Of a stretch of 8,134 nt of DNA, positions 1 to 5,946 are shown one piece after another. Each line of letters begins with the position of its first letter. Position 1 is the first letter of the stretch. Below the pieces are notes generated by a model that was given only the letters and a program-made list of their open reading frames with translations, made no database searches and was not told the DNA's origin. Both the position numbers and the translations under genes were made by a program. Location: positions 1 to 8,134 of the forward strand of contig DASSMB010000170.1 of NCBI GenBank assembly GCA_035689095.1, written 5' to 3'. This DNA is from JACDDK01 sp035689095 (GTDB lineage Bacteria; Actinomycetota; Rubrobacteria; Rubrobacterales; Rubrobacteraceae).

Positions 1-151
1 AGAAGGAGTAGAGATGGTGATGCCCGGAGACAACACGGTAATGAACGTGGAGCTCATCTCGCCCATAGCTATGGATGAGGGTCTCAACTTCGCGATACGT
101 GAGGGTGGCAGGACTGTTGGTGCTGGTGTCGTCACCGAGATCGTCGAGTAG
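1..151 (+). CDS. tuf: Elongation factor Tu, C-terminal end (partial)
   Basis: EF-Tu is the GTPase that delivers aminoacyl-tRNA to the ribosomal A site. Only the last 49 codons are present; the reading frame begins at base 2 and ends at the TAG at 149-151. The translated piece contains MPGDNT, the VELISPIAMDEG segment and the ending REGGRTVGAGVVTEIVE, which is the hallmark C-terminus of EF-Tu domain 3. This matches the family with no gaps or disruptions. The domain 3 surface contacts the tRNA T stem and EF-Ts. The gene is normally last in the str cluster (rpsL-rpsG-fusA-tuf), and here it is followed after 7 nt by rpsJ, so the two are probably cotranscribed. The GTPase domain lies outside the window. 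Confidence 0.97.
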   Translation, partial: EGVEMVMPGDNTVMNVELISPIAMDEGLNFAIREGGRTVGAGVVTEIVE

Positions 152-158
152 GTGACTG

Positions 159-470
159 ATGGCCGTCTCCAAGATAAGGATAAAGCTGAAAGCCTACGAC
201 CATGAGGTCATAGACAAGACGGCTAAGTCCATAGTGGAAACGGCGGAGCGGACCGGGGCCTTTGTGTTTGGCCCCGTCCCTCTGCCGACGAAGAAGAGCC
301 GCTACACCGTGATCCGGGGTCCCTTCAAGGACAAGGACTCGCGGGAGCACTTCCAGCTTCACACGCACAAGCGGCTCATAGACATCCAGCAGCCCACGCC
401 GCGCACGGTGGATTCGCTACAGCGTCTCGACCTGCCGGCGGGCGTGAACATCGAGATCAAGGCGAATTAG
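159..470 (+). CDS. rpsJ: 30S ribosomal protein S10 (uS10)
   Basis: S10 is a small-subunit head protein that also acts as NusE, pairing with NusB in antitermination of rRNA transcription. The 103-residue product is the usual length. It shows the family blocks IRIKLKAYDHEVID near the start, GPVPLPT near residue 40, the segment DSREHFQLHTHKRLIDI, and the ending TVDSLQRLDLPAGVNIEIK. The ATG at 159 gives the standard N-terminus. It is preceded by AGGTGA at 150-155, which overlaps the tuf stop region and sits rather close to the start. rpsJ is the first gene of the S10 cluster and follows tuf by 7 nt, so translation may be partly coupled to tuf. Five of its nine Ile codons are ATA, which is unusual for a highly expressed gene in G+C-rich DNA. 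Confidence 0.99.
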   Translation: MAVSKIRIKLKAYDHEVIDKTAKSIVETAERTGAFVFGPVPLPTKKSRYTVIRGPFKDKDSREHFQLHTHKRLIDIQQPTPRTVDSLQRLDLPAGVNIEIKAN

Positions 471-473
471 GTT

Positions 474-1091
474 ATGGCAACGGCAGTTTTCGGACGCAAG
501 AGACATATGACGCAGGCGTTCCAGGACGACGGGACGCTGGTGAGCGTGACCGTGATCGAGGTGGAGCCGAACTTCATCACCGCCGTCCGCACCGCCGACG
601 AGGACGGCTACGACGCCGTTCAGGTCGGTTTCGGGACCGTTCCCTCGCGCAAGGTCAATCGGCCTCACGCGGGCGTCTTCGAGAAGCACGAGGCGCCGGC
701 CCGCAAGCACTTGAGGGAGCTTCGCGGGGTTACGGGTGAGGCCGGCGAGAGCATTGGGGCGGACGTGTTCGAGGTGGGCGACAAGGTCCACGTGACCGCT
801 ACCTCCAAGGGCAAGGGCTTCCAGGGGACCGTCAAGCGCCACGGCTTCGGCCGGGGTCCGGTCTCGCACGGCTCGCATAACGTGCGGGCCCCCGGCTCGG
901 TCGGCGCCTCGGCTGACCCGGCCAGGATCTTCAAGGGCCAGAAGATGCCCGGACAGATGGGCAACAAGAACGCCACGGTGAAGAACCTTCAGGTCGTCAA
1001 TATCGACACGGAGAAGAACGAGCTCTGGGTGCGCGGTGGAGTTCCGGGCGGTAAGGGCGCTGTGGTTAAGATCCGGAAGGCGGGTGAGTAG
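474..1091 (+). CDS. rplC: 50S ribosomal protein L3 (uL3)
   Basis: L3 is a primary assembly protein of the 50S subunit, and its long loop reaches toward the peptidyl transferase centre. The product is 205 residues, in the normal range. Family features include VTVIEVEPN (about residues 25-33), TSKGKGFQGTVKRHGF (110-125), and the loop and tail NVRAPGSVG...FKGQKMPGQMGN (136-164). The N-terminus reads FGRKRHMTQAF, where the family usually has a G-R-K-V-G-M-T-Q type motif. The position equivalent to E. coli Gln150, which PrmB methylates, is Ala147 by my manual alignment. The ATG at 474 lies 3 nt after the rpsJ stop, with AAGG at 459-462 as a modest ribosome binding site. No frame disruption is seen. 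Confidence 0.99.
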   Translation: MATAVFGRKRHMTQAFQDDGTLVSVTVIEVEPNFITAVRTADEDGYDAVQVGFGTVPSRKVNRPHAGVFEKHEAPARKHLRELRGVTGEAGESIGADVFEVGDKVHVTATSKGKGFQGTVKRHGFGRGPVSHGSHNVRAPGSVGASADPARIFKGQKMPGQMGNKNATVKNLQVVNIDTEKNELWVRGGVPGGKGAVVKIRKAGE

Positions 1092-1092
1092 G

Positions 1093-1722
1093 ATGGCGCA
1101 GGCGCAGGTATTCGACGCCCGCAGCGGCAACAAGTCTTCGCTGGACCTGAAAGGCCCGAAGTTCGAGACCGAGCCCCGGGAGCACGTGATACACCGGGCC
1201 GTTGTCGCGGAGTTGGACTCTCGGCGGCGCTACACGGCCTCGACCAAGGGTCGTAGCGATATACAGGGCTCCGGGCGCAAGCTGTATCGCCAGAAGGGCA
1301 CCGGCCGGGCGCGGGCGGGCGATATCAAGTCGCCGGTTCGGGTTGGGGGCGGCACCTGGGGCGGTCCGAAGCCGAAGGGCGAGCGGTCGCGCAAGCGCAT
1401 CAACCGCAAGGAGGCCCTCGCGGCCTTCCACGGCGTTCTCTCGGCGAAGGCGGCGGACGGCGAGTTGTTCGTTCTCGACTCCCTGGCTTTCGACAAGCCG
1501 TCTACCAGGCAGGCGAAGGATCTACTCGGGAAGATGGATCTCCAGGGTCCGGTCCTGGTCGTTCTTACGGACGACGACGAGCACGCGGCGCTGTCGTTCA
1601 GGAACCTGCCTAAGGTCACGGTCGTCGGGAGTTACGAGTACGGGGTCTACGAGCTCTTGCGGGCTCGGGAGGTCGTGTTCTCGCGGGCGGCTTATTCGAG
1701 GCTCGCGGGGGAGGAGAAGTAG
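1093..1722 (+). CDS. rplD: 50S ribosomal protein L4 (uL4)
   Basis: L4 is an early 50S assembly protein whose extended loop lines the peptide exit tunnel; in E. coli it also represses its own operon. The product is 209 residues. The diagnostic loop is RQKGTGRARAGDIKSPVRVGGG (about residues 66-87), with Lys68 matching the tunnel-lining Lys63 of E. coli. After it comes WGGPKPKGERSRKRINRKEAL, which departs from the common FGPxPRDYSYKLPKK type segment. The globular part that follows (VLVVLTDDDE, NLPKVTVVGS) is typical. The frame stays open upstream to 1036 inside rplC, but the ATG at 1093 starts the family-like N-terminus and lies 1 nt after the rplC stop, with GGGTGAG at 1082-1088 ahead of it. 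The 1-nt gap suggests coupling with L3. Confidence 0.98.
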   Translation: MAQAQVFDARSGNKSSLDLKGPKFETEPREHVIHRAVVAELDSRRRYTASTKGRSDIQGSGRKLYRQKGTGRARAGDIKSPVRVGGGTWGGPKPKGERSRKRINRKEALAAFHGVLSAKAADGELFVLDSLAFDKPSTRQAKDLLGKMDLQGPVLVVLTDDDEHAALSFRNLPKVTVVGSYEYGVYELLRAREVVFSRAAYSRLAGEEK

Positions 1723-1723
1723 T

Positions 1724-2011
1724 ATGGACCCGCATCAGGTGATAATCCGGCCGGTCATCTCGGAGAAGAGCTACAACCTCATCGAAGGTGAGGGACAGTA
1801 CACGTTTCAGGTGGATCGGCGGGCGAACAAGAACCAGATCAAGAACGCCATCGAGGGCGCTTTCGACGTTAGCGTCGCGAAGGTGAACACGGTAAACGTA
1901 AAGAGCAAGCCCAAGCGCCAGGGCCTCACGCGGGGCCGCACGGCCGTGTGGAAGAAGGCCGTGGTAAAGCTGGCGCCGGGCGACCGCATCGAACTGTTCG
2001 AGGGGGTCTAA
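1724..2011 (+). CDS. rplW: 50S ribosomal protein L23 (uL23)
   Basis: L23 sits beside the exit of the peptide tunnel and is the docking site for trigger factor and the signal recognition particle. The product is 95 residues, normal for bacteria. It opens with VIIRPVISEKSYNL, the conserved start of the family; Glu14 in the ISEKS motif matches E. coli Glu18, the trigger factor contact. The middle (YTFQVDRRANKNQIKNAIE) and the end (KKAVVKLAPGDRIELFEGV) also fit, with the basic loop between them. The frame is open upstream inside rplD, but the ATG at 1724 gives the correct N-terminus and has a strong ribosome binding site, GGAGGAG at 1710-1716. The gene begins 1 nt after the rplD stop. Confidence 0.98.
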   Translation: MDPHQVIIRPVISEKSYNLIEGEGQYTFQVDRRANKNQIKNAIEGAFDVSVAKVNTVNVKSKPKRQGLTRGRTAVWKKAVVKLAPGDRIELFEGV

Positions 2012-2014
2012 CAG

Positions 2015-2854
2015 ATGCCTGCGAGACGTTATAAGCCGACGAGCGCGGGCCGCAGGAACTCCTCGGTCCTCACGCGAGACTCGGTTACGAAGAACAAGCC
2101 GGAGAAGAAGCTTACAAAGAAGTTGAACAAGACCGGCGGCCGGAACAACCTCGGCCGCATCACGACCCGTCACATTGGCGGCGGTCACAAGCGGCGCTAC
2201 CGCATGATCGACTTCAAGCGCCGCAAGGACGGTGTGCCGGCGACGGTAGCAGCCTTCGAGTACGACCCGAACCGCTCGGCGAACATCGCCCTGCTCCACT
2301 ACCACGACGGCGAGAAGCGCTACATACTCGCGCCGCGCAACCTTACGGTTGGCTCGCTGGTCATGAGCGGCCCGGACGCCGAGGTAGACGTGGGCAACAC
2401 GTTGCCGCTGAACCGCATACCGGTCGGTACCGTGGTACATGCCGTGGAGCTTGAGCCGGGACGCGGAGCGCAGATGGCGCGGAGCGCCGGGACGAGCGCG
2501 CAGCTAGTCGCCCGCGAGGGCGCGCTGGTCACGCTGCGTCTGCCGAGCGGCGAGCGCCGTAGGGTACGAGCGGAGTGTCGGGCTACCGTCGGCGTCGTCG
2601 GGAACCAGTCGCACCAGAACGTGCGCTGGGGCAAGGCGGGCCGCAAGCGGCACCTGGGGATCCGTCCTACGGTGCGCGGTACGGTCATGAACCCGGTGGA
2701 CCACCCGCATGGTGGCGGCGAGGGCAAGTCTACGCCGGGCCGGGCTCCGGTCACGCCGTGGGGGCAGATCACCCAGGGTTCGCCAACCAGGAAGAAGCAC
2801 AAGCGGTCGGACGCCATGATAGTGCGCCGGCGCAGGAAAGGAAGGAGGCGCTAG
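2015..2854 (+). CDS. rplB: 50S ribosomal protein L2 (uL2)
   Basis: L2 is needed for subunit association and for peptidyl transferase activity of the 50S subunit; it contacts 23S rRNA near the active site and forms a bridge to 16S rRNA. The product is 279 residues, slightly longer than the 273 of E. coli. The conserved run TTRHIGGGHKRRYR lies near residues 50-63 and VGNQSHQNVRWGKAGRKR near 195-212. VMNPVDHPHGGGEGKS spans about 224-239, and His230 in it corresponds to the functionally important His229 of E. coli. The C-terminal tail MIVRRRRKGRRR is strongly basic, as expected. The ATG at 2015 is 3 nt after the rplW stop, with AGGGGG at 2001-2006 upstream. Confidence 0.99.
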   Translation: MPARRYKPTSAGRRNSSVLTRDSVTKNKPEKKLTKKLNKTGGRNNLGRITTRHIGGGHKRRYRMIDFKRRKDGVPATVAAFEYDPNRSANIALLHYHDGEKRYILAPRNLTVGSLVMSGPDAEVDVGNTLPLNRIPVGTVVHAVELEPGRGAQMARSAGTSAQLVAREGALVTLRLPSGERRRVRAECRATVGVVGNQSHQNVRWGKAGRKRHLGIRPTVRGTVMNPVDHPHGGGEGKSTPGRAPVTPWGQITQGSPTRKKHKRSDAMIVRRRRKGRRR

Positions 2855-3136
2855 ATGACGCGGTCCTCTAAGAAGGATCCATTCGTAGAGGAGCGCCTTA
2901 TGGAGCGCATCCTCCGGATGAACGAGAACAACGAGAAGCGGATGCTCAAGACGTGGAGCCGGGCTAGCGTGATCTACCCCGAGTTCGTCGGTCACACCAT
3001 CGCCGTCCATGACGGGCGCAAGCACGTCCCCGTCTACTGCACGGAGTCGATGGTCGGCCACAAGCTCGGCGAGTTCGCCCCGACCCGCACCTTCCGGACG
3101 CACCGCAAGGACGACCGGACCGCGAGGAGGCGATAG
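2855..3136 (+). CDS. rpsS: 30S ribosomal protein S19 (uS19)
   Basis: S19 is a small-subunit head protein that works with S13 and contacts the 50S subunit across an intersubunit bridge. The product is 93 residues, the standard length. It begins MTRSSKKDPFVEERLMERI and contains KTWSRASVIYPEFVGHTIAVHDG followed by HVPVYCTESMVGHKLGEFAPTRTFRTH, all core family blocks, and ends in a basic tail (RTARRR). The ATG abuts the rplB stop codon with no gap, and AAGGAGG at 2842-2848, inside the end of rplB, is a strong ribosome binding site. Its own stop TAG shares its last base with the GTG start of rplV, so L2, S19 and L22 appear translationally coupled. Confidence 0.99.
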   Translation: MTRSSKKDPFVEERLMERILRMNENNEKRMLKTWSRASVIYPEFVGHTIAVHDGRKHVPVYCTESMVGHKLGEFAPTRTFRTHRKDDRTARRR

Positions 3137-3501
3137 TGAAGGCGACCGCCAAGTACCTCCGTATCGCGCCCCGCAAGGCGCGGCTGGTCGCGGACGCCGT
3201 CCGGGGGAAGTCCATCCCGGAGGCAGTCTCGATCCTGCAGTTCACCAACAAGGCCGCGGCGAAGATCGTCGGCGACGTGGTGAAGAGCGCCGCCGCCAAC
3301 GCGGAGCACAACCTCGACGCGGATCCCGACGAGCTATTCGTCCGGGACATCCGGGTGGACGACGGGCCGACCATAAAGCGGTATCGCGCTCGCGCGATGG
3401 GTCGGGCGACCATGATCCGCAAGCGCACCAGCCATATAACCGTCGAGCTTGGCGCTCCGGCAGGAGTTCTTGTGGGCACGCCCGGAGACGAGGAGGAGTA
3501 G
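3136..3501 (+). CDS. rplV: 50S ribosomal protein L22 (uL22), GTG start
   Basis: L22 binds all domains of 23S rRNA, and its beta-hairpin lines the exit tunnel next to L4. The product is 121 residues. After the GTG start it reads KATAKYLRIAPRKARLVADAVRGK, the conserved N-terminus. The hairpin region runs VDDGPTIKRYRARAMGRATMIRKRTSHITVEL (about residues 78-109). A short tail ending GTPGDEEE makes it slightly longer than E. coli L22 (110 residues). The start is GTG at 3136-3138, overlapping the rpsS stop by one base (TAGTG). GAGGAGG at 3124-3130 is a well-placed ribosome binding site, and no ATG gives the family N-terminus. Confidence 0.98.
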   Translation: MKATAKYLRIAPRKARLVADAVRGKSIPEAVSILQFTNKAAAKIVGDVVKSAAANAEHNLDADPDELFVRDIRVDDGPTIKRYRARAMGRATMIRKRTSHITVELGAPAGVLVGTPGDEEE

Positions 3502-4176
3502 ATGGGCCAGAAAGTACATCCCGAAGGCTTCCGCCTGGGCGTCAAGCGCAAGGGCGAGAAGGTAGATTTCAAGAGTAGCTGGTACTCGGACAAGGACTTC
3601 GCCGAGTTGTTGGGCGAGGACCTCAAGATCCGGGCTCACATAGAGAAGAAGCTCACGCGGGCCGGCATCTCGGACATCCAGATCCGGAAGGCCGCCGAGC
3701 AGGGCGAGATCGCGGTTGACATCCATACCGCTCGTCCCGGCATCGTCATCGGCAAGGGCGGCTCGGAGGTGGATGCCCTGCGCGGCGAGCTGGAGCGCCT
3801 CACCAGGAAGAAGGTGCAGGTCAACGTGCGCGAGGTGTCGCGGCCGGAGTTGAACGCCGCGCTCGTCGCCGAGTCCATCGCGGAGCAGCTAGAGGGTCGG
3901 GCTGCTTTCCGGCGCACCATGAAGCGGGCGCTCACGAGCGCCATGCGGAGTGGAGCCGAGGGCTGTCGCATACGGTGCGGCGGACGATTGGGCGGCATCG
4001 AGATGAGCCGGGAGGAGACAATCTCCGAGGGCCGGGTGCCGTTGCACACGCTGGACGCGGACATAGATTACGGGTTCCGCGAGGCGAAGACGCAGATGGG
4101 CCAGATCGGCGTGAAGGTCTGGATCAACCACGGCGTCCACGAAGACGGTGGTTCCGCCGGAGGCGGTGGGAGGTAA
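3502..4176 (+). CDS. rpsC: 30S ribosomal protein S3 (uS3)
   Basis: S3 lies at the mRNA entry channel of the 30S subunit together with S4 and S5 and contributes to mRNA helicase activity. The product is 224 residues, a normal length. It starts MGQKVHPEGFRLG, the conserved N-terminus. A type II KH domain follows, with its GXXG loop visible as GKGG at residues 84-87 in RPGIVIGKGGSEVD. The segment FRRTMKRA (about 136-143) carries Arg and Lys residues equivalent to those linked to helicase function in E. coli. The C-terminal domain contains GCRIRCGGRLGGIEMSR and ends in a flexible Gly-rich tail. The ATG abuts the rplV stop, with AGGAGGAG at 3491-3498 inside rplV as ribosome binding site. Confidence 0.99.
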   Translation: MGQKVHPEGFRLGVKRKGEKVDFKSSWYSDKDFAELLGEDLKIRAHIEKKLTRAGISDIQIRKAAEQGEIAVDIHTARPGIVIGKGGSEVDALRGELERLTRKKVQVNVREVSRPELNAALVAESIAEQLEGRAAFRRTMKRALTSAMRSGAEGCRIRCGGRLGGIEMSREETISEGRVPLHTLDADIDYGFREAKTQMGQIGVKVWINHGVHEDGGSAGGGGR

Positions 4177-4179
4177 ACG

Positions 4180-4596
4180 ATGCTCGTACCGAAAAAACTC
4201 AAGTACCGCAAGCCCCACCGGGGCCGGATGCGGGGGCTCGCCAAGGGCGGCACGGAGATCGAGTTCGGCGACTACGGGTTGCAGGCGCTGGAGGCGTCCT
4301 GGATCACCAATCGCCAGATAGAGGCGGCCCGTATCGCGATGACCAGGAAGATAAAGCGCGGAGGGAAGGTCTGGATCAACATCTTCCCCCACAAGCCCGT
4401 GACCAAGAAGCCGGCCGAGACCCGCATGGGTTCCGGCAAGGGTAGCCCCGAGGGCTATGTCGCGGTCGTCAAGCCGGGCCGCGTGATGTTCGAGATGAGC
4501 GGCGTGGATGAGGCGCTGGCGCGTGAGGCTATGAACCTCGCGGCCCAGAAGCTCCCGATCAAGACCCGCTTCCTCATCCGTGGAGGTGGTCAGTAA
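4180..4596 (+). CDS. rplP: 50S ribosomal protein L16 (uL16)
   Basis: L16 is a late-assembling 50S protein that organises the A-site region and contacts tRNA and the L7/L12 stalk base. The product is 138 residues, typical. It opens MLVPKKLKYRKPHRGRMRG, followed by ASWITNRQIEAARIAMTRKIKRGGKVWINIFPHKPVTKKPAETRMGSGKG (about 39-88) and PGRVMFEMSGVDEALAREA. Arg82 in the ETRMGSGKG loop aligns with E. coli Arg81, the residue hydroxylated there by YcfD; whether it is modified here cannot be told. The ATG at 4180 is 3 nt after the rpsC stop, with GGGAGG at 4168-4173 as ribosome binding site. The stop TAA overlaps the next ATG by one base. Confidence 0.99.
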   Translation: MLVPKKLKYRKPHRGRMRGLAKGGTEIEFGDYGLQALEASWITNRQIEAARIAMTRKIKRGGKVWINIFPHKPVTKKPAETRMGSGKGSPEGYVAVVKPGRVMFEMSGVDEALAREAMNLAAQKLPIKTRFLIRGGGQ

Positions 4597-4790
4597 TGAA
4601 AGTCGCCGAGGTCCGCGAGCTGGACGTGCAGGAGTTGGAGGACCGCATCGCCGCCACAAGGCGCGAGCTGTTCAACCTGCGTTTCCAGCACGCTACCGGA
4701 CAGTTGGAGAACACGGGACAGCTCAAGGAGGTCCGGAAGAACATCGCACGGCTCCTTACCGTCCTGAACCAGAAGAAGCAGGAGAACTAG
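4596..4790 (+). CDS. rpmC: 50S ribosomal protein L29 (uL29)
   Basis: L29 is a small, all-helical 50S protein next to L23 at the tunnel exit, where it helps form the platform for nascent-chain factors. The product is 64 residues, normal for the family. The pattern is a two-helix hairpin: VAEVRELDVQELEDRIAATRRELFNLRFQHATGQLEN followed by LKEVRKNIARLLTVLNQKK. The stretch ELFNLRFQ..TGQLEN is the family signature. The ATG overlaps the rplP stop (TAATG), and GGAGGTGG at 4582-4589 within rplP gives a strong ribosome binding site. This arrangement favours coupled translation of L16 and L29. Confidence 0.98.
   Translation: MKVAEVRELDVQELEDRIAATRRELFNLRFQHATGQLENTGQLKEVRKNIARLLTVLNQKKQEN
4780..4787 (+). 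promoter_or_regulatory. Ribosome binding site that fixes the long S17 start
   Basis: AGGAGAAC lies just upstream of the ATG at 4794, with GGAG at 4781-4784. No comparable site plus start codon is found next to the conserved S17 core, which supports translation of the acidic extension. Confidence 0.75.
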
Positions 4791-4793
4791 CGT

Positions 4794-5003
4794 ATGGCAG
4801 ACGAGAGAGATACCCGGACGCCGGACGAGGCGAGGGAGCCTGCCGAGAGCAAGGCTCCCGAGACCGAGGCTCCCGAAGAGGAAGCCGTAGAGACGTTCGC
4901 CGACACCGAAGAGGTGGCGACGACCGAGGTTGCCGAAGACCTCGGCGCGAGCGCCGCGAAGGGACCGGCGTTCGACCAGGACGAGGGACAGATCCAGACC
5001 GAC
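4794..5003 (+). other. Acidic, low-complexity extension of S17 (residues 1-70)
   Basis: This is the coding segment for the S17 extension. By my count its net charge is about -18. It contains a 15-bp-period repeat: AGGCTCCCGA occurs at 4852-4861 and again at 4867-4876, encoding two successive (K/E)-A-P-E units. A further imperfect repeat, EEVATTEVAE, lies near residues 39-48. Codon choice looks like that of the neighbouring genes, so recent foreign origin is not indicated. The function is unknown. Confidence 0.85.
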
Positions 5004-5258
5004 ACCGAGCGCAACCGGCGCAAGGAGCGGGTCGGGCTGGTCGTCTCCGACAAGTCGGACAAGACCGTGACCGTCGCGGTCGAGACGCTGGTGCGGCACA
5101 AGCGGTACAAGAAGCGCGTGCGGAGCACCAAGAAGTTCATGGCGCACGACGAGCGCAACGAGGCGCACATTGGGGACACGGTGAGGATCGTCGAGACCCG
5201 GCCGCTCTCGGCGCGCAAGCGGTGGCGTCTGGGCAGTGTCATATCGAGGGCCGAGTAA
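4794..5258 (+). CDS. rpsQ: 30S ribosomal protein S17 (uS17) with long acidic N-terminal extension
   Basis: S17 is a primary 16S rRNA-binding protein of the 30S body. The core starts near residue 71 (TERNRRKERVGLVVSDKSDKTVTVAVE) and continues through RTKKF-like STKKFMAHDERNEAHIGDTVRIVETRPLSARKRWRL to the end, so residues 71-154 are a complete standard S17. Residues 1-70 are extra. They hold about 23 Asp/Glu against 5 Lys/Arg, with many Ala, Thr and Pro and almost no large hydrophobic residues, so they are probably disordered. The only alternative in-frame start seen is GTG at codon 41, and none lies near the core start. The ATG at 4794 has AGGAGAAC at 4780-4787 upstream, so the extension should be translated. 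N-terminal extensions occur in other actinobacterial S17 proteins, but the mycobacterial one I recall is Lys/Ala-rich. The stop overlaps rplN (TAATG). Confidence 0.97.
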   Translation: MADERDTRTPDEAREPAESKAPETEAPEEEAVETFADTEEVATTEVAEDLGASAAKGPAFDQDEGQIQTDTERNRRKERVGLVVSDKSDKTVTVAVETLVRHKRYKKRVRSTKKFMAHDERNEAHIGDTVRIVETRPLSARKRWRLGSVISRAE

Positions 5259-5626
5259 TGATCCAGAACGAAACCAGACTGAAGGTCGCGGACAACTCCG
5301 GCGCCCGGAGTATCCTGACCATCCGCATCCTCGGCGGCTCCAAGCGCCGCAGCGCGGGGATCGGGGACGTCATCGTCGCCACGGTCAAGGAGGCGACGCC
5401 GGGCGGTACGGTGAAGAAGGGCGAGGTCGTGCGGGCCGTCGTGGTGCGAACCGCGAAGGAGACGCGCCGGGACGACGGTTCCTATATCCGGTTCGGAGAG
5501 AACGCGGGCGTCATCATCAACCCGGACGGCGCTCCGCGCGGGACCCGTATCTTCGGGCCGGTGGCGCGCGAGCTACGCGACAAGGGCTATACGAGGATCA
5601 TCTCGCTGGCTCCGGAGGTGCTCTAA
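5258..5626 (+). CDS. rplN: 50S ribosomal protein L14 (uL14)
   Basis: L14 lies at the subunit interface of the 50S and forms a bridge to 16S rRNA; it is also the binding site for the silencing factor RsfS. The product is 122 residues, typical. It begins MIQNETRLKVADNSGARSI, the almost invariant family start, and continues with ILGGSKRRSAGIGDVIVATVKEATPGG, VVRAVVVRTAKE and GVIINPDGAPRGTRIFGPVARELR. The frame is open far upstream, but the ATG at 5258 is the family start; it overlaps the rpsQ stop as TAATG, with GAGGG at 5246-5250 ahead. In E. coli a promoter and leader separate S17 from L14. Here there is no space for one outside coding sequence. Confidence 0.99.
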   Translation: MIQNETRLKVADNSGARSILTIRILGGSKRRSAGIGDVIVATVKEATPGGTVKKGEVVRAVVVRTAKETRRDDGSYIRFGENAGVIINPDGAPRGTRIFGPVARELRDKGYTRIISLAPEVL

Positions 5627-5628
5627 CT

Positions 5629-5946
5629 ATGGGACTCAAGATAAAGCGCGGGGACACCGTTGTGGTGATCTCCGGTAAGGAGAAAGGCAAGCGCGGCGAG
5701 GTCGAGCGGGTCATCCCGGCGAAGAACCGGGTCGTCGTGGGCGGAGTCAACGTCCGCACCCGGCACGCGAGGCCGAGCCAGAACAACCAGCAGGGACTGT
5801 TCACCTTCGAGGCTCCGATTCACATCTCGAACGTGATGCTGGTGGACCCGAACTCCGGAGAGCCGACGAAGGTGAAGTACCGCTTCACCGACTCGGGCGA
5901 GAAGCTTCGGGTTGGGGCGAAGTCCGGGAAGGATATCGATGGCTAG
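5629..5946 (+). CDS. rplX: 50S ribosomal protein L24 (uL24)
   Basis: L24 is an assembly initiator of the 50S subunit that binds the 5' end of 23S rRNA. The product is 105 residues, normal. The KOW motif is visible at about residues 6-32, with GDTVVVISGKEKGKRGEVERV at its centre. GGVNVRTRHARPSQNNQQG and APIHISNVMLVDP follow, as expected. The C-terminus (KLRVGAKSGKDIDG) lacks the Cys residues found in some L24 proteins. The ATG at 5629 is 2 nt after the rplN stop, with GGAGGTG at 5614-5620 as ribosome binding site. The longer open frame upstream belongs to a shadow inside rplN. The last 8 nt of the gene overlap the start of rplE. Confidence 0.98.
   Translation: MGLKIKRGDTVVVISGKEKGKRGEVERVIPAKNRVVVGGVNVRTRHARPSQNNQQGLFTFEAPIHISNVMLVDPNSGEPTKVKYRFTDSGEKLRVGAKSGKDIDG

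Noticed and set aside
417..1133. Long antisense open frame (238 codons) opposite L3
   Set aside because: It lies wholly against conserved ribosomal genes, its product resembles no known family, and such frames arise from the high third-position G+C of the real genes.
1616..2440. Antisense open frame (274 codons) opposite L23 and L2
   Set aside because: Low-complexity Arg/Val/Leu-rich product with no domain; a compositional shadow of the + strand genes.
2504..3103. Antisense open frame (199 codons) opposite L2 and S19
   Set aside because: Same shadow effect; no supporting ribosome binding site or family match.
3889..4659. Antisense open frame (256 codons) opposite S3, L16 and L29
   Set aside because: Covers three genuine genes and has no independent coding evidence.
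4914..5258. Shorter S17 starting at GTG codon 41
   Set aside because: It would still leave about 30 non-core residues and has no clear ribosome binding site; the ATG at 4794 has one and directly follows rpmC.
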